Assembly (NCBI RefSeq): GCF_900141915.1 | Contig: NZ_FQZG01000021.1 | Location: 1 to 56,156, forward strand | Source: Tessaracoccus bendigoensis DSM 12906 | GTDB lineage: Bacteria; Actinomycetota; Actinomycetes; Propionibacteriales; Propionibacteriaceae | Reading direction: 5' to 3' | Length of the DNA: 56,156 nucleotides | Shown here: positions 26,076-35,512 of the stretch, in pieces | Layout: each line of letters begins with the position of its first letter | How positions within the stretch are numbered: position 1 is the first letter of the stretch | The notes under the pieces: generated by a model | Told to the model about the DNA's origin: nothing | The model's input: the letters and a program-made list of their open reading frames with translations, nothing else | The model's database searches: none | Made by a program: the position numbers and the translations under genes

Positions 26076-28079
26076 TCACCCGAACAGCTCGCCCAGATCA
26101 GGGACGGCTACCGTTGGAGCCACCGAACCCCCCGACGCACCGGCGGATGCGGGTGCCTGAACACCGGGCGACAGAGTCGACTCCATCGCCTTGAGCACCT
26201 TGTCAGTGAGGAACCGGCTCGGCTTTGCCAACACGTGCCGCGAGTGGAGGCTCGTGGGATGCACCGGCAGCCGCATGGGCGAGTAGATGGTCAACCGGTC
26301 ACGCGCCCTGGTGGTGGCTACGTAGAAGAGCCGCTGCTCCTCGGCCAAACCCTCTGCGGTGGATAGCGCCATGTCGGACGGCAGGGCGCCGTCGGATGCC
26401 CTGAGCAGATGCACCGAGCGCCATTCGAGTCCCTTGGCCGCGTGGATCGTCGACAGGGTCAGGTGGTCCTCGTCGAGGTGTGGCTTCTTCGCCCAATCCC
26501 CCGACACCGACGTCGGGTCGATCGTGGCCTCCGCGATGAAGGAGCGGAGATCCCGTTGCCCGGCGGCGGCCCGGGCGACACCGTCGACGTCGGCGGCGCG
26601 CCTCGGCCAGTCGACGTAGTGCTGCCGCAGCAACGGCTCGACCGCCTTCAGACAGGCCTCCACCTGTACCGCCGGGATCCGGGTGGCAGCGGCGGCGCGG
26701 ATCAGGTCGAGGGTGTTGGCGAGCGCGGTTCTGGCCTTCGGTGGGGCTTCTGCGACGATGTCGCCATGGTCGGTGCCCTCCACCAGGCGGGCCGCGAGCA
26801 CGCGTGCCGAAACCTTGCCGAGCGCGCGGTGGCGCGTCAGGAGGCGATACCAGGAGATCTCGTCGATCGGGTTGAGGCTCACACGGAAGGCCGCGATGAG
26901 GTCGCGGACGTGGGCGGTCTCGAGGTAGCCGATCCCGCCGTACTTGTGGAAGGGGACGCCTCGCACCCGGAGCTCGATCTCCAACTGGTTGCTGTGCGTG
27001 CCGGTTCGGAAGAGGACGGCCTGGTCACGCAGATCCATGCCGTCCTGGTGGGCGGCCAGCACCGCGTCGGCGACCTGCCGGGCCTCGTCGTCGGCGTTGG
27101 CGCACTGCACGTGGACCGGCAGCGGTCCGCAGGGGCCGCGGTCGGCGACCAGGTCGAGCCGGAGCTCACCGGGCCGCACCACATTGGCCAGGTCGAGGAT
27201 CTGCTGGCTCGAGCGGAAGTTGCGGGTCAGCCGCACCAGCGTCGAGCCACCGAGGTCCTCGTGTAGCCGCAACAGGTGTTCCGCGGTGGCGCCGCGGAAG
27301 CCGTAGACGGCCTGGGCGTCATCGCCGACGACCGTGAGCCCGGAACCGTCCGGGCGGAGCAGCCTGACGATGTCGACCTGGATCTGGTTGACGTCCTGGT
27401 ACTCGTCGACGAGCACCCAGTTCCACCGCGCACGCAGCCGGTCGCCGACCAACGGGTCGGCCAGGAGTGCCCGCCAGTAGATCAGGAGGTCGTCGAAGTC
27501 GAGCAGCCCCCGGTCGCGCTTGCGGGTGACATAGGCCTTCAGCAGCTCGTTGATGCGGTCGGCGTGCTCCAGGCACCAGGGGAACTGGTCGGCCATCACC
27601 TTGCGCGTGGGGACGCCGGTGTTGACCGCGCGGGAGCAGATGTCGGCGAGCGTCTGGGACGTAGGCAACCGTTGCTGCGTGCCTGTCAGGCCGTGCTCCT
27701 CTCGGAGGAGGTCAAGCAGGTCGGTGACGTCGCCCGGATCGAGGACGGTGACGTCCTCCAGCCCGAGGTGCTGCGAGTACTCGGCGACGATCCGGTGAGC
27801 CACCGCGTGGAAGGTGCCGCTCCACATCCGCTGCGTCACGGCGGGGTTCGCGCACAGGGCGGCGGCCCGGCTCGTCATGGCTGCGGCGGCCCGCCTGGTG
27901 AAGGTCAACAGCAGGATCTCTTCCGGGGCGACGCCCGAATCGATCAGCCGCGCCACCCGGGCGGTGAGGGTGCGGGTCTTGCCCGTGCCTGCGCCGGCCG
28001 CGATGACCAGCGGCCCTGCGTCGTGGTCGACCGCCTCCCGCTGAGCGTCGTCAAGGTCCGCGGTCACTGTGTCGAGCAT
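26076..28079 (-). CDS. UvrD/PcrA-like superfamily 1 DNA helicase
   Basis: This 667-residue ATP-dependent 3'-5' helicase has a Q-motif region DDAQREAVDHDAGPLVIAAG, Walker A GAGTGKTRTLTARVARL, motif Ia LLTFTRRAA, Walker B VDEYQDVNQIQ, motif III GDDAQAVYGFRGA, the Arg-rich LTRNFRSS, motif V STIHAAKGLEW and motif VI LFYVATTRARDRL. It probably acts in DNA repair. It is shorter than UvrD1 and shows no HRDC domain. The ATG at 28079 lies seven bases after a TAATAT hexamer on the minus strand, suggesting a leaderless message. The longer start at 28109 lacks a ribosome site. Confidence 0.93.
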   Translation of the reverse strand: MLDTVTADLDDAQREAVDHDAGPLVIAAGAGTGKTRTLTARVARLIDSGVAPEEILLLTFTRRAAAAMTSRAAALCANPAVTQRMWSGTFHAVAHRIVAEYSQHLGLEDVTVLDPGDVTDLLDLLREEHGLTGTQQRLPTSQTLADICSRAVNTGVPTRKVMADQFPWCLEHADRINELLKAYVTRKRDRGLLDFDDLLIYWRALLADPLVGDRLRARWNWVLVDEYQDVNQIQVDIVRLLRPDGSGLTVVGDDAQAVYGFRGATAEHLLRLHEDLGGSTLVRLTRNFRSSQQILDLANVVRPGELRLDLVADRGPCGPLPVHVQCANADDEARQVADAVLAAHQDGMDLRDQAVLFRTGTHSNQLEIELRVRGVPFHKYGGIGYLETAHVRDLIAAFRVSLNPIDEISWYRLLTRHRALGKVSARVLAARLVEGTDHGDIVAEAPPKARTALANTLDLIRAAAATRIPAVQVEACLKAVEPLLRQHYVDWPRRAADVDGVARAAAGQRDLRSFIAEATIDPTSVSGDWAKKPHLDEDHLTLSTIHAAKGLEWRSVHLLRASDGALPSDMALSTAEGLAEEQRLFYVATTRARDRLTIYSPMRLPVHPTSLHSRHVLAKPSRFLTDKVLKAMESTLSPGVQAPASAGASGGSVAPTVAVPDLGELFG

Positions 28080-28146
28080 GCGTTCGATATTACATGAAGG
28101 TGCCGACATCGCATTGGAGCCGCGAGCCGCCTTCGACCAGAAGCGA

Positions 28147-28178
28147 AGAGGCCCCGGACCACCAGGTCCGGGGCCTCT
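28147..28178 (-). terminator. Terminator of the groES-groEL operon
   Basis: A perfect 14-bp stem (28147-28160 with 28165-28178) with an ACCA loop lies 16 bp after the groEL stop codon. Confidence 0.88.
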
Positions 28179-28193
28179 CGGCGGATCAGAGGA

Positions 28194-29792
<1,599 letters not shown>

Positions 29793-30089
29793 TTACTTGC
29801 TGACGACGGCGAGGATGTCGCGGGCGTTCAGCAGGAGGTACTCCTGGCCGTCGTACTTGACCTCGGTGCCGCCGTACTTCGAGAAGATGACGACGTCTCC
29901 CTCGGCGACGTCGAGCGGGACGCGGTTGCCCTTGTCGTCGATGCGGCCGGGGCCGGTGGCGATGACCTTGCCCTCCTGGGGCTTCTCCTTGGCGGTGTCA
30001 GGAATGACGAGGCCGGAGGCGGTGGTCTGAACGGCCTCGAGGGGCTGAATGAGGATACGGTCCTCGAGCGGCTTGATCGTGGTTGCCAC
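29793..30089 (-). CDS. groES: Co-chaperonin GroES (Hsp10)
   Basis: This 98-residue lid of the GroEL chamber has [18 protein letters not shown] at the start, a mobile loop around [19 protein letters not shown], and [21 protein letters not shown] at the end. The start is GTG at 30089, seven bases after a GAAAGG ribosome site. The operon starts here and continues into groEL. Two CIRCE elements upstream predict repression by HrcA outside heat stress. Confidence 0.97.
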   Translation of the reverse strand: MATTIKPLEDRILIQPLEAVQTTASGLVIPDTAKEKPQEGKVIATGPGRIDDKGNRVPLDVAEGDVVIFSKYGGTEVKYDGQEYLLLNARDILAVVSK

Positions 30090-30176
30090 GTCAAACACCT
30101 TTCTTTCAAGTTCCGGTTACCCGGTTCCAATTCGTTTTCGGGTGGTTGGGCGTCGTCGCGGGTGCCGCCCAGCCGG

Positions 30177-30203
30177 TTAGCACCCGAGGTGGTCGAGTGC
30201 CAA
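30177..30203. promoter_or_regulatory. CIRCE element, promoter-proximal copy
   Basis: TTAGCACCC-N9-GAGTGCCAA closely follows the HrcA operator consensus TTAGCACTC-N9-GAGTGCTAA (one change per arm). It is 88 bp before the groES start. Confidence 0.85.
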
Positions 30204-30224
30204 TGCCCTAAACTTATCGCGCTG

Positions 30225-30251
30225 TTAGCACTCAATCAAGCCGAGTGCCAA
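30225..30251. promoter_or_regulatory. CIRCE element, upstream copy
   Basis: TTAGCACTC-N9-GAGTGCCAA has one change from consensus. Between this and the other copy, on the minus strand, TTGATT (30239-30234) and TAAGTT (30217-30212), 16 bp apart, form a likely -35/-10 pair. Confidence 0.9.
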
Positions 30252-30299
30252 CGGATCTGCGCGAGGTCGAACCCTGCACCGCCGACGCTCCGCCCAAGG

Positions 30300-32822
30300 T
30301 CACAGCAACTCGACGCTGCCCGTGCTGCCGTCCAGCCGGATGCGGCGTCCGGTCGCGATCCTGCCGGTCGCGCCAACCACGCCGACCACGGCGGGCAACC
30401 CGTACTCGCGTGCCACGACCGAGCCGTGCGTCATCAGCCCGCCGACCTCGGTGATGAGGCCTACCGCCGTCAGGAACAGTGGTGTCCATGCGGGGTCGGT
30501 CCCCCGGCAGACGAGGATCTCGCCTGGCAGCAAGCCGGAGTTGTCCGGGTGGTCGACGACCCGCGCGATCCCCTCCACCACCCCTGGGGAGACGCCCATT
30601 CCGACCAGGTCGGTACCGGCATGACCCTCGTAGCGGGCGCGGCCGTCACCCATGACCATGATCGGGAGTCGGACGCGGCGCTGCTCGCGCTCCCTCACCG
30701 CGGCCCGCTGGCGCACCTCGTCGACCCGAGGTGGCCCTTCGAAGGCGCCCCGGAGTTCGTCGAGGTGCAGTAGGAAGATCTCCTCTGCCGCCTGGATGAT
30801 GCCCTGCCCGGCAAGGTCGACGCCGCTTGCCAGGAGCGCCTCCCGGCAGAGCCCCAGTCCCCTGACCAGGACGAACTTCGGCGTCTCCCTGGCACCGAAG
30901 AGCTGACGCACCCGCCCGCCCAGGAACCGCACCTGCCAGGCGTGCAGCGGGCCGACCGCCAGGGCGAGTCGATCAAGGTCGGCCTCGGCACTGCGCCTCG
31001 ACCTCTCGTACACGACGTCAGGTCCGGCCTCGGCAGGGAGTTCCAGATACCCGACGACGCTCTTCAGCAGGCCCTCCGGCCGGTCCCTCCAACGCGGTAC
31101 GCCGAGGTCGATCTCACCGACACCGCGCATGCCGTAGCGGCTCAGGAAGGCGTCCAGGGCCCGCTGCGCGGCCGTCGGCAGCCGCCCCTCCCGGCAGAGG
31201 TCGGCCAACGCAGCCGGGGTCTCCGCGGCGAAGGCGCGAGCCGATTCCAGGTCCGACTTCACGACCGCGGCGACCTTCCAGAGCGCCAGATCCATCTCGG
31301 TGGTCACATTGCCAGGCAGCGCCCGGAACGCTCCGAGCGCCACCTGGTCCGGGTCTGCCAGACCCGAGCGTCGGGCCAATGCCCGGACCCTCAAGGTGCC
31401 GAGTGCTCCGAAGGCCATCACCGGGGCGAAGAGCGGGAGCAGCGTCGGGAGCGCGGCCCGAGCAAACGCCTCGAGCGCGGCGACCCGGCCGCGCAGGCGG
31501 CCCTCCCGATCGGGTAAGTTCGCGGCGCGCAGGAGGTCGTGGTCCAGGCTGGCGAGCAGCACCTCTCCGGCCTCATCGATTCGACGGCGCAACGCCTGCG
31601 GCCGTCTGGCGGCCAGAACCAGGTTGGGGGTCGCCCGCCGGGCGAAACCCCCGACCCGGCGCAGGAAGCTTGCTTTGCCACGCGATCTGGGGGGCGTCTC
31701 CCCTTCACCGCCCAACTCCGCCAGGGCAGCGGCGGCGTTGGGGTCACCGGCCTTCAGAAGGGTCGGGGCCAGCCGCCGCCCGACACGGGTGCGTAGCACG
31801 CCGTCGAGTCGGATCCACAACCGCTCCGCCGCGGGCTTGACGTAGGCATTTCGACGGAAGTCGCCCGATCCGCCGAACAACGTGCCCGCACCGCTCACGA
31901 TCGACCTCAGAGCGTCCTGCCCGAGTGGGGTCAGCGGCTCCAACATGCCTTGGAAGGCGCCGAAGTTGAACCAGATCGCCGTCGAGGGGCCGTCTGGCAA
32001 CGGGAACAGGCTGGTGACTGGGCGTGCCTGAACCACTTGCAGCACGTCGCCGACCCTGGTCCATTCGATGTCTTGCGGTGCGCCCATGGCGGCCTCGACC
32101 CGTCGGCCGAGGGCGGCCAGCTCCAATGCCTGCGGCCGGGTCAGCGCCGCCCGCTCCCCCTGCACCTGCCACTTCGTGACCACACCTCGGCCATCGACCT
32201 CGAAGTGGTCGGGGATCACCTGCCCGGAAACGAGTTGCTCGCCGAGGCCAAGGACCGCGTCGATGACGGTGGTGTCGCGGCGCCCGCTCAACGGGTCGAC
32301 CGTGAACAGCACGCCGGAGGCCTCGGCCGGCACCATCTCCTGGACGACGACCGCGAGGCGCACCGTGCCGGGGTCGACGCTGTGGCTCTGCCGGTAGGTG
32401 ATGGCACGCGCGGTCCAGAGGCTCGACCAACACTCGACGATGGCGCCGAGCACCGCGTCGACCCCGCACACGTCGAGGAAGGTGTCCTGCTGCCCGGCGA
32501 AGGACGCGTCGACCAGGTCCTCAGCGGTCGCGGAGCTTCGGACGGCGACCGGCCCCTCCACCAGCGGGCCGACGGCGGCGATCAGGCGTGCCCTCTGTTC
32601 CTCGGAGATCGGTTGCCGGAACGCTGCCCTGATGCGGAGCGAGGCCGGCTCGGCGCCTTCCTTGAGCGCGGCCGCGATCTCGCTTTCCAGGTGATGCTCG
32701 GCGACGAACTCGGCGTAGTCGGAGGTCCCCAGCACCGCGAACGGCGGCACGGGAAACCCTGCCTCCCGGAGCCTGATGAGGTTGGCGCCCTTCCCGCCGA
32801 AAAGGGCGGTATTGCTGCACAT
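30300..32822 (-). CDS. PEP-utilising enzyme, rifampin phosphotransferase-like
   Basis: This 840-residue protein has three parts. An N-terminal ATP-binding PPDK domain (about 1-300) contains GGKGANLIRLREAGFPVPP, AVRSSATAEDL and VVQEMVPAEASGVLFTVDP. A middle of about 420 residues lacks the TIM barrel of PEP synthase. A C-terminal swivelling phosphohistidine domain has GGLMTHGSVVAREYGLPAV, where the His carries the phosphate. This order and length match rifampin phosphotransferases, which inactivate rifamycins with ATP. Related enzymes act on other or unknown substrates, so resistance is only a possibility. The start at 32822 (MCSNTALFGGKG) is supported by the domain edge, and TATATC lies just upstream. 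No rifamycin-associated element is seen. Confidence 0.8.
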   Translation of the reverse strand: MCSNTALFGGKGANLIRLREAGFPVPPFAVLGTSDYAEFVAEHHLESEIAAALKEGAEPASLRIRAAFRQPISEEQRARLIAAVGPLVEGPVAVRSSATAEDLVDASFAGQQDTFLDVCGVDAVLGAIVECWSSLWTARAITYRQSHSVDPGTVRLAVVVQEMVPAEASGVLFTVDPLSGRRDTTVIDAVLGLGEQLVSGQVIPDHFEVDGRGVVTKWQVQGERAALTRPQALELAALGRRVEAAMGAPQDIEWTRVGDVLQVVQARPVTSLFPLPDGPSTAIWFNFGAFQGMLEPLTPLGQDALRSIVSGAGTLFGGSGDFRRNAYVKPAAERLWIRLDGVLRTRVGRRLAPTLLKAGDPNAAAALAELGGEGETPPRSRGKASFLRRVGGFARRATPNLVLAARRPQALRRRIDEAGEVLLASLDHDLLRAANLPDREGRLRGRVAALEAFARAALPTLLPLFAPVMAFGALGTLRVRALARRSGLADPDQVALGAFRALPGNVTTEMDLALWKVAAVVKSDLESARAFAAETPAALADLCREGRLPTAAQRALDAFLSRYGMRGVGEIDLGVPRWRDRPEGLLKSVVGYLELPAEAGPDVVYERSRRSAEADLDRLALAVGPLHAWQVRFLGGRVRQLFGARETPKFVLVRGLGLCREALLASGVDLAGQGIIQAAEEIFLLHLDELRGAFEGPPRVDEVRQRAAVREREQRRVRLPIMVMGDGRARYEGHAGTDLVGMGVSPGVVEGIARVVDHPDNSGLLPGEILVCRGTDPAWTPLFLTAVGLITEVGGLMTHGSVVAREYGLPAVVGVVGATGRIATGRRIRLDGSTGSVELL

Positions 32823-32937
32823 GGCCCAACGATATATCCGCGTGGCGGCCAAGGCTCTATTCCCCCGGACCGCTTGTGGAGCGCCGTCGCGCCGGACGGG
32901 GGATTTTCGGGTCTGGCCAGCCGGGACGTGCCGTCTG

Positions 32938-33050
32938 ATAGCCTCGTGCCCGACTTCACCACCCGGGGGAATCTGGTTCGACTCCAGAGCTGACCCGCAA
33001 CCGTGACGGCCCACCAGGGCCAAAGCCGGAACACCCGCCGTGAAGCTGAT
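32938..33050 (+). promoter_or_regulatory. Cobalamin riboswitch 1
   Basis: The conserved core is present: GGGGGAATCTGG, then the B12-box segment GCTGACCCGCAACCGTGA at 32989-33006, then GCCGGAACAC. Downstream, GACCTC (33097-33102) can pair either with GAGGTC at 33063-33068 or with the ribosome-site GAGGTC at 33111-33116, so a translational on/off switch is plausible. It controls the barrel-protein gene starting at 33121. Confidence 0.88.
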
Positions 33051-33120
33051 GACACACCCGTCGAGGTCTGCGGGGACGCCGGAGTTGCGCCGCGCCGACC
33101 TCAAAACAGAGAGGTCCCTC

Positions 33121-34848
33121 GTGGTCCACCCAAGAAAACCCCTCGTAGCCCTCGGCTGCGTCGCCGCGCTCACACTGTCCTCGCTCCCACTCTCAGCCAC
33201 GGCCGACGCCCGCTCCGACAGCGTCGCCGCCGCAGCGCAGTGGATCGCCGACAACACCAGCACGGACAGCCCCGACGCCCTCATCGCCCTCGCCGCAGCC
33301 GACACCCAACCGGCGAAACTGGCCGAACTCGCCGCGCTGCTGCCCGCCCCGACAGCCGCCAGCGTCGCCCTGAACGCCAAGCGGATGATCGCCGCCGACG
33401 CGGCGAACCTGGACGCCCGCTTCTACGCCCAGGCCGACTGCGAGGCCAACTGGGCAACGCAACTGCGCGCCGACGCGGATGCCGACAAGCTGACCACCTA
33501 CTGGGCACCCCACCTGGTCGCCATCGCCCTCGCCAGGATGGGTGAGCCAGTCCCCGCCAACGCGCTGAACCGGCTCCTCAACTCCCAATCGGCGGAGGGC
33601 GCCTGGGGCTACGGCACAGGCGCCGGCTTCACGGCCCAGCCCGACGACACGGGCATGGCCATCTCGGCGCTCAACCTGATCGGCGACTCTCCGGTCGAGT
33701 CGGCAGAGACCCGGGCCACCGCCAAGGCAGCCATGGAACGGGGCATCGCCTGGACCGCACGCGACGATGTGCGCCGGACGCAGGACGGTAACTACTTCTG
33801 GATGACCTACTCACCGGCCAACTCCACCGGCCTGGTGGCCAGCGCGCTGGCGGAAGCCGGCACGAACGTCGAATCGCCACAGGCCTTCATGTTGGCCCAG
33901 CAGGCCCTGATCGGCACCGGCGCCTGGGGCAGCACGCTCAACGCCACCAGGTCCAACGCCATGGCCACCACGCAGGGGATCCTCGCGGTGGCCGGTAAGG
34001 GCTACGGGAAGGCCGACGCCAGCGGGGGCCCGGCGCTGACCTGCGCACAGCCGCCATCGGTGACCGCGCAGCCCGGCTCAGTCTCTGAGCCCATCGGCGA
34101 CACCGCAATCCTCACCTCCGCGGTTGCGGGCGCCGACTCGTTCCAGTGGCAGCGGTTCACCGACGGAGAATGGGTCGACGTCGAAGGCGCCACCGCGGCC
34201 ACCCTGGCTGTCACCGTCACGGAGGAGACCACCGGGGAGTACCGGTTGACTAGCACCAACGCCGCAGGCAGTTCCTTCTCCCACGTCGCGGAGGTCCGCG
34301 TCGGACAGCCGAAGCCGACGCCCACGCCGACCCCGACGCCCACCCCCACGCCGACACCGACACCGACACCGACCACCCCTGCCCCCACTCCCACCAGGAC
34401 GCCCAGCCCGACCGCCACACCGACCCAGCCAGGTGTGGTCGACGTCTACACCACACCGGGCATTCACAACGTCAATGGTCGACGCTGGTCCACCACCTGT
34501 GAGAAGTACTCGCAGACCACGCGGTGCCGCACCGACATCTGGGCCACCACCGTTGCCTTGAAGAGCGGGCGCTACGTCCAGACCAACGGCTGGGCGTTCA
34601 ACAACCAGACCTACCTGCCCTCCCCGCGCAAGCTGTGGAAGGACAACCCGCTCGGCAACGCGGGCACCTGGACCAGCGCTGAGGGGCGCCGGTGGTCGAC
34701 GCAGTGCGACAACGACCTGACCGGCCGCAACGGCTGCCGCAACTTCATCTGGGCCACCACCGTCGGGGCCCAGCGCCAGGCCGACGGGTCCTGGAAGTTC
34801 GTGACCAGCAACGGCTGGCTGTTCAACGGCATCGTCCGCTTCAGCTGA
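33121..34848 (+). CDS. Secreted transcobalamin-like barrel protein 1
   Basis: This 575-residue exported protein has a signal peptide (1 to about 29, ending SATADA), then an all-helical domain (about 30-305) with squalene-cyclase/prenyltransferase-type repeats: LLNSQSAEGAWGYG, QPDDTGMAISALNL, NSTGLVASALAEAG and ATTQGILAVAGKGYGKA. The DTGMA repeats and the late TQ..LA..GK.Y pattern resemble the barrel half of intrinsic factor and transcobalamin. An Ig-like domain (about 310-396), a Pro-Thr hexanucleotide-encoded linker, and the paired-Cys module (440-575) follow. It is under cobalamin riboswitch 1, which supports corrinoid capture outside the cell. The GTG start follows GAGAGG. The linker is encoded by GACACC/GACGCC-like repeats (34314-34378). 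Confidence 0.82.
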   Translation: MVHPRKPLVALGCVAALTLSSLPLSATADARSDSVAAAAQWIADNTSTDSPDALIALAAADTQPAKLAELAALLPAPTAASVALNAKRMIAADAANLDARFYAQADCEANWATQLRADADADKLTTYWAPHLVAIALARMGEPVPANALNRLLNSQSAEGAWGYGTGAGFTAQPDDTGMAISALNLIGDSPVESAETRATAKAAMERGIAWTARDDVRRTQDGNYFWMTYSPANSTGLVASALAEAGTNVESPQAFMLAQQALIGTGAWGSTLNATRSNAMATTQGILAVAGKGYGKADASGGPALTCAQPPSVTAQPGSVSEPIGDTAILTSAVAGADSFQWQRFTDGEWVDVEGATAATLAVTVTEETTGEYRLTSTNAAGSSFSHVAEVRVGQPKPTPTPTPTPTPTPTPTPTPTTPAPTPTRTPSPTATPTQPGVVDVYTTPGIHNVNGRRWSTTCEKYSQTTRCRTDIWATTVALKSGRYVQTNGWAFNNQTYLPSPRKLWKDNPLGNAGTWTSAEGRRWSTQCDNDLTGRNGCRNFIWATTVGAQRQADGSWKFVTSNGWLFNGIVRFS

Positions 34849-34858
34849 CCAGCCGAAC

Positions 34859-34892
34859 CGACGCCCGCCGCCCGACCGAGCGGCGGGCGTCG
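34859..34892 (+). terminator. Terminator after barrel protein 1
   Basis: A perfect 13-bp stem (34859-34871 with 34880-34892) with an 8-nt loop lies 10 bp after the stop codon. Confidence 0.82.
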
Positions 34893-34987
34893 TCGTCTGC
34901 GTAGCCGATTGAGCCCCTCCAATCAAGGGAGAGCCCATCGCTGGGCAGCGCGGCGACCAGTCGCGGTCAGCGGGCATCATTTTGTCC

Positions 34988-35326
34988 ATGTCGGACTTCT
35001 TTTCCACCGTGAATCAGTTGGTGGCCTCGCACGCCATGGTGGTGGACCGGCCGAAGGGGACCCGGCATCCCCGCTTCACCGACGCCGAATACCCGATCGA
35101 CTACGGCTATCTCGACGGCACCACGGGGGGCGACGGCTCCGGCATCGACGTCTTCCGCGGGTCGGCATCGCTGCGCGGGGTGGCCGCGGTGGCCGCGACG
35201 GTCGACCTCCACAAGCGCGACGGCGAGCTGAAGATCCTCCTCGACTGCACAGAAGAAGAGGTGGATGTGGTCGTCTCGTTCCTGCGCGACGAGTTGCGGC
35301 TGGCGACGACACTGCTCCGCCCCTGA
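34988..35326 (+). CDS. Small inorganic pyrophosphatase-like protein
   Basis: This 112-residue cytoplasmic protein has a core, VVDRPKGTRHPRFTDAEYPI followed by DYGYLDGTTGGDGSGIDVF, that matches the active-site strand of soluble pyrophosphatases (DYGY and the acidic DGSGIDV). It belongs to a compact version of the family about 110-118 residues long that lacks much of the classical fold. Catalytic activity is unproven. The ATG at 34988 is used; the in-frame TTG two codons earlier is the alternative, and neither has an obvious ribosome site. It lies between two cobalamin-riboswitch units and ends about 10 bp before riboswitch 2. Confidence 0.8.
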   Translation: MSDFFSTVNQLVASHAMVVDRPKGTRHPRFTDAEYPIDYGYLDGTTGGDGSGIDVFRGSASLRGVAAVAATVDLHKRDGELKILLDCTEEEVDVVVSFLRDELRLATTLLRP

Positions 35327-35334
35327 TTAGTGGG

Positions 35335-35425
35335 TACTCTTGGCCTCGTTGGCCAGAGGGAAGTCCGGTGAGATTCCGGCGCTGACCCGCAACCGTGAGG
35401 CGTGAGCCGAGCCGGGAACCTCAAC
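35335..35425 (+). promoter_or_regulatory. Cobalamin riboswitch 2
   Basis: The core AGGGAAGTCCGGTGAGATTC is followed by GCTGACCCGCAACCGTGA at 35381-35398 and GAGCCGGGAACC. In the expression platform, CACCCTGC (35483-35490) is perfectly complementary to GCAGGGTG (35508-35515), which contains the GTG start of the next gene, so ligand-dependent start sequestration is likely. It controls the long DUF4430/ECF/MoxR operon. Confidence 0.9.
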
Positions 35426-35512
35426 CAGCAGTTTCGAGAAACACTGGCGTCGCGGACTGCGCTGTGGTGCGGGCAGCCGTCGCACCCTGCATTCCGCAGG
35501 GGGGAGAGCAGG

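Noticed and set aside
27276-28097. Long plus-strand frames opposite the UvrD-like helicase
   Set aside because: The helicase strand has all SF1 motifs in order; these frames show none and have shadow composition.
32823-32937. Rifamycin-associated element upstream of the PEP-utilising enzyme
   Set aside because: I looked for the inverted repeat reported before rifamycin-inactivating genes and did not find it; only a TATATC box is visible.
35402-35512. Upstream extension of the DUF4430-like protein to 35402
   Set aside because: It would translate through the riboswitch 2 region; the GTG at 35513 has a strong ribosome site and begins a proper signal peptide.
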